Source: Pseudomonas sp. R37(2017)
GTDB taxonomy: Bacteria > Pseudomonadota > Gammaproteobacteria > Pseudomonadales > Pseudomonadaceae
DNA: 64,000 nucleotides
Assembly: GCF_002113375.1 (NCBI RefSeq)
Contig: NZ_NEHO01000004.1
Location: 364,926 to 428,925 of the forward strand
Direction of reading: 5' to 3'
Position 1 is the first letter of the stretch, and each line of letters starts with the position of its first letter. A program made the position numbers and the translations under genes. This document shows, one piece after another, positions 61,447 to 64,000 of this stretch. A model generated the notes under the pieces. That model made no database searches, was not told the DNA's origin, and saw only the letters and a list, made by a program, of their open reading frames with translations.

Positions 61447-62658
61447 TTAGTCGTGACAAGTGTGGGTAGATACGATTGCGGGGGCTGGCGTGGAGGTGAA
61501 CGAGCGCACCCAGCGGATCCCGATGGCGGCCAGGGCATAGGTCAGTGCCACCAGCCAGAAACTGTGGGCCAGTCCGACCAGCCCCATGCCGATCCCGCCG
61601 AGGACGGCACCGAGCAAAGCGCCAGCCTTGGCCGCGCTGTTGCCCAGGCCGAGGGCAAAACCCTGCTGGCCTGCAGACACGGTGTTGGCGATCAGTGCAT
61701 AGGCGACAGGGAGCAGTGCGCCTTGCCAGATCCCCCAGACCAACCGGCTGGCAAGAAAACCCAGCCATTCGTTGGCCAGCGCCGTGGCCGCTAGCGTCAG
61801 GGCGCAGAGCCAGGCAACGCCTTCGATGACGCGCAAGGTGTAAGCCGGCTGCCAGCGGTCGAACAGACGCCCCCACAGCGGTGCGCAAATGGCCAGGGTC
61901 GCGGCGCTCGCCGCGTAGGTAGCGCCGATCAGCCAGCCTGGCGCATGCAGAATGTCGGCGACGTACAACGCGTAGAAGGGCTGCGGCATCATCTTCGCGG
62001 CTTGAATCAACACGATCACCAACAGGATTCCACCAAGCCAGCCTTTGGGCAGGGCCACCGGCGCAACCGGTTTCTTCGTAGTGGCTCGCGCCTTGTCTGC
62101 CGGCAGGAAAAGACTCCCCAGTGCACACAGCAGGCAAATCGCCGTCGCGCCATGGCAGAGCAAAGCAAACCCTGAGATGTCCATCAGCCAGCCGCCCAGT
62201 ACCGGGCCGATCAACGAGCCGACAGCGGTCGCCGATTGCAGGCGGGCCAGAGTGTGACCGCGCCGGGAGCTGTCGCAGCAGGCCAGGGCATAGGCTTGCG
62301 CGGCGGCGAGAAAGCCAGCCAGCGCGCCTTGCATCACGCGAATGCCCACCAGCAACCACGGGTCGAGGGTGATGGCCGCCAGCCCTTGGCACAGCGCAAG
62401 TGCCAGCAGCGCCCGAACGATCATCGGCTTGTGCCCGGTGCGATCACCCAATCGCCCCCATGCAGGCGTCAGGAGCATGGCCGCCAGCATCGGGCCGGCA
62501 TAGACCAGCGCCGATAGCAGCGCGGTGTAGCCGGCGCCTTCTGGCCCAAGCAGATGCTGAATCTGCATGGGCCAGAACGGGCCGCTCATTTCCATGGCAC
62601 CCATGGAGACAAACTGGATGACGATCAGCAGTCGCAACGCGCGACCATCAGCGAGCAT
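61447..62658 (-). CDS. MFS transporter, probable siderophore exporter
   Basis: The 403-aa protein has 12 TM segments and the MFS motif A pattern (AWGRLGDRTGHKPMIV) after TM2. MFS pumps in NIS siderophore operons export the product. Its ATG overlaps the upstream synthetase gene by 11 bp, so expression is coupled. Direction of transport and substrate are inferred from context. Confidence 0.87.
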   Translation of the reverse strand: MLADGRALRLLIVIQFVSMGAMEMSGPFWPMQIQHLLGPEGAGYTALLSALVYAGPMLAAMLLTPAWGRLGDRTGHKPMIVRALLALALCQGLAAITLDPWLLVGIRVMQGALAGFLAAAQAYALACCDSSRRGHTLARLQSATAVGSLIGPVLGGWLMDISGFALLCHGATAICLLCALGSLFLPADKARATTKKPVAPVALPKGWLGGILLVIVLIQAAKMMPQPFYALYVADILHAPGWLIGATYAASAATLAICAPLWGRLFDRWQPAYTLRVIEGVAWLCALTLAATALANEWLGFLASRLVWGIWQGALLPVAYALIANTVSAGQQGFALGLGNSAAKAGALLGAVLGGIGMGLVGLAHSFWLVALTYALAAIGIRWVRSFTSTPAPAIVSTHTCHD

Positions 62659-64000
62659 CGGCGTTGGTTCGCAGCGGATTACTCAGGCGTCCGACGATGT
62701 CGGCGTGGCTGTCGTGCAAGCGCATGCGCATGAACGATTTGGCCGGCCAATCCTGTTCCAGCAGGGCCTGACGCTCGCTTGCCCAGCGTGCCGGTTCGAC
62801 CTGCTCGCGCACGCTCTCGAAGCACTGTTCAACGTGCGTAGCCAAGCGCTCCCAAAGGATATTTTCCGACACATTCCAGTGGCGGGCGCAGAGCAATGTC
62901 AACTCACCGAGGTGGCACATGAATGTGGTGTGCAGGAGCTTGTCACGGACAAAACCGGCGTCGTCGTACAGGGTCATTTTCGGATCGTACAGCGGGATAT
63001 CCAGACCCTTGGCGTGCAGGGTGCCGCGATCGATGCGAATGTCGCCGAAGTCACGCAGTAACAGCCGATTCAACTGCCCGTCAGCGCCCATCACCATAAA
63101 GCTGTTTTGCTGATGCGCTTCGAACGCCACGCCATACATCAGGTAGATGCCCAGCAGGCTCGGGACGGCAATCGACAGGTAGTCGTCGAAGAACGCCAGC
63201 ATGGCTTCGCTGTCGTCACGGCCCTGAGCCAGTTGCACCCAGTCACGCAGCAACGGTTGTTCCAGTTCGTTGACGGCGAACAGGCTGCCGACCGGCACGG
63301 CCAGTTCGTTTTCTTGCAGCAGGGTCAGTGGGTTGTCGCGGTACAGCACGGCGGCATGCCGGGACCTTTCGTCATTGGCCGGTTGTGGTGCGTAGTGCAC
63401 GCCGATGCGCTCCGGCACGATGTTCAGCAGGCGCTGAATCTGTGGTTCACGATCGAGAATCCGCAGTATCAGTTGGCTGATGCGCGGTCCCATCCGGGCC
63501 GAGCGCGGCGACACGGTGCGCTGCACGCTGGTCAGTCGCAAGGCCACCGGCAGTTTGACCATCGGCGCAACGCGGCTGGCCTCTGGTACGACTGTGCGGA
63601 AGGACATGGTCGGGTGGCCAGTGAAGGCAACGATGTCGGTGACGATCAGCAGGTTGTCGGCGATCTCGTTGGCGAACGAGTTGGGCAGTTCTTCGTTGGC
63701 TTGCCATGGGTGCGACGGCAGCGGGAGGTAGTCCGCTGCCTCCAGACCCCGTTGCCGCAAATGGCGCAGCAATTGTTCGGCGGCCTGCGGGAAGTGGCCC
63801 TGCCACCAGTCCCAGTACTCGGCGGTGCCGGCCAGTGACTCGACGTGTGCGTACTGACGGTGCAGGGCGCACAGCACAATTGGAAAACTCGCTTCGAATT
63901 CCGGCGAGAAAGCGATGACCTGTGCAGCGCTCAGGCCCAGTTTGGTCTTGTAGTTCGGATGCCAAGGGTGGCCGAGCGTGCCCCACTGTTCGAGCAGAGA
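62648..64000 (-). CDS. NIS siderophore synthetase, IucA/IucC family, partial (runs off right edge)
   Basis: The open frame extends from the stop at 62648 to the window end with no stop: 450 residues visible, N-terminus missing. It reads SLLEQWGTLGHPWHPNYKTK, then the GLSAAQVIAFSPEFEASFP segment. The GHPxHPxxK motif defines IucA/IucC-type ATP-dependent condensation of citrate or succinate with amines. Later come SHPWQ, SFRTVVPE, the LRDFGDIRI catalytic-loop motif and a C-terminal FhuF-like helical part. The internal GTG at 63877 is not the start. The product (aerobactin-like, rhizobactin-like or other) cannot be fixed from one synthetase. Confidence 0.92.
   Translation of the reverse strand, partial: SLLEQWGTLGHPWHPNYKTKLGLSAAQVIAFSPEFEASFPIVLCALHRQYAHVESLAGTAEYWDWWQGHFPQAAEQLLRHLRQRGLEAADYLPLPSHPWQANEELPNSFANEIADNLLIVTDIVAFTGHPTMSFRTVVPEASRVAPMVKLPVALRLTSVQRTVSPRSARMGPRISQLILRILDREPQIQRLLNIVPERIGVHYAPQPANDERSRHAAVLYRDNPLTLLQENELAVPVGSLFAVNELEQPLLRDWVQLAQGRDDSEAMLAFFDDYLSIAVPSLLGIYLMYGVAFEAHQQNSFMVMGADGQLNRLLLRDFGDIRIDRGTLHAKGLDIPLYDPKMTLYDDAGFVRDKLLHTTFMCHLGELTLLCARHWNVSENILWERLATHVEQCFESVREQVEPARWASERQALLEQDWPAKSFMRMRLHDSHADIVGRLSNPLRTNADAR

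Noticed and set aside
61447-62392. Upstream extension of the TonB receptor frame to 1023 codons
   Set aside because: The conserved receptor begins with a proper signal peptide at 61432; the extension is out of frame with, and antiparallel in meaning to, the real MFS gene occupying 61447-62658.

Overview
The window is a high-GC chromosomal segment of a fluorescent-type Pseudomonas. The evidence is the intact algU-mucA-mucB-mucD cluster, a phaG gene of the P. putida type, tctDE-tctCBA, sdhE-ygfX-nadB, the dapA-bamC-purC block, and many copies of the 'GGAGCGAGCCTGCTCGCG' REP element typical of P. fluorescens-group genomes. No rRNA, CRISPR array or prophage structural module was seen.

Layout. 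1-960: the edge of a hicAB toxin-antitoxin locus with a readable promoter/operator, then tRNA-Gly(CCC). 960-7720: housekeeping and metabolic genes (phaG, an RsuA-type pseudouridine synthase, a diguanylate cyclase, two tyrosine-rich lipoproteins, a 3-hydroxyisobutyryl-CoA hydrolase family gene, ung). 7830-14360: a tripartite tricarboxylate uptake locus; tctCBA plus an AbrB-family permease face the divergent two-component genes tctDE. 14470-23070: HDOD gene, ygfZ, sdhE-ygfX, nadB and the envelope-stress sigma factor cluster algU-mucA-mucB-mucD (no mucC). 23090-31075: bepA, tusA-like, perM, bcp, gcvR, dapA-bamC-MBL hydrolase-purC.

31076-39200 is the accessory part. An 8.05-kb island sits in the 3' end of tRNA-Ser(CGA), bounded by a perfect 20-bp direct repeat. 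It carries a tyrosine integrase next to the right end, a serine recombinase near the left end, and paired 10-bp arm-type repeats with the same 13-bp period at both ends. Inside are a run of small unknown genes on the minus strand (one only 51 codons), a gene-poor 400-bp stretch with an inverted repeat and two iteron-like repeats, an orphan Rap1a/Tai-type immunity-like secreted protein, and a membrane-anchored protein of unknown function. Its coding sequence is visibly richer in AT than the flanks. It resembles an integrative plasmid-like or satellite-like element rather than a complete phage. This is the best candidate for something undescribed.

39400-59280 returns to core-like genes: LysR regulators, a CHMI-family isomerase, an EamA exporter, a gamma-glutamylpolyamine-synthetase-type GS homologue, eptA with an inverted repeat upstream, rnd-ycgL, oxidoreductases, a peptidase-like protein that has lost its zinc ligands, oligopeptidase B, yafJ and others. 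59320-64000 is the 3' part of a siderophore operon: an IucA/IucC-type NIS synthetase (cut by the window end), an MFS exporter and an IutA-like TonB receptor, all co-directional and tightly packed.

REP/BIME pairs occupy most of the convergent intergenic gaps. Protein functions are called from recognised motifs and remembered family sequences; no database search was run.
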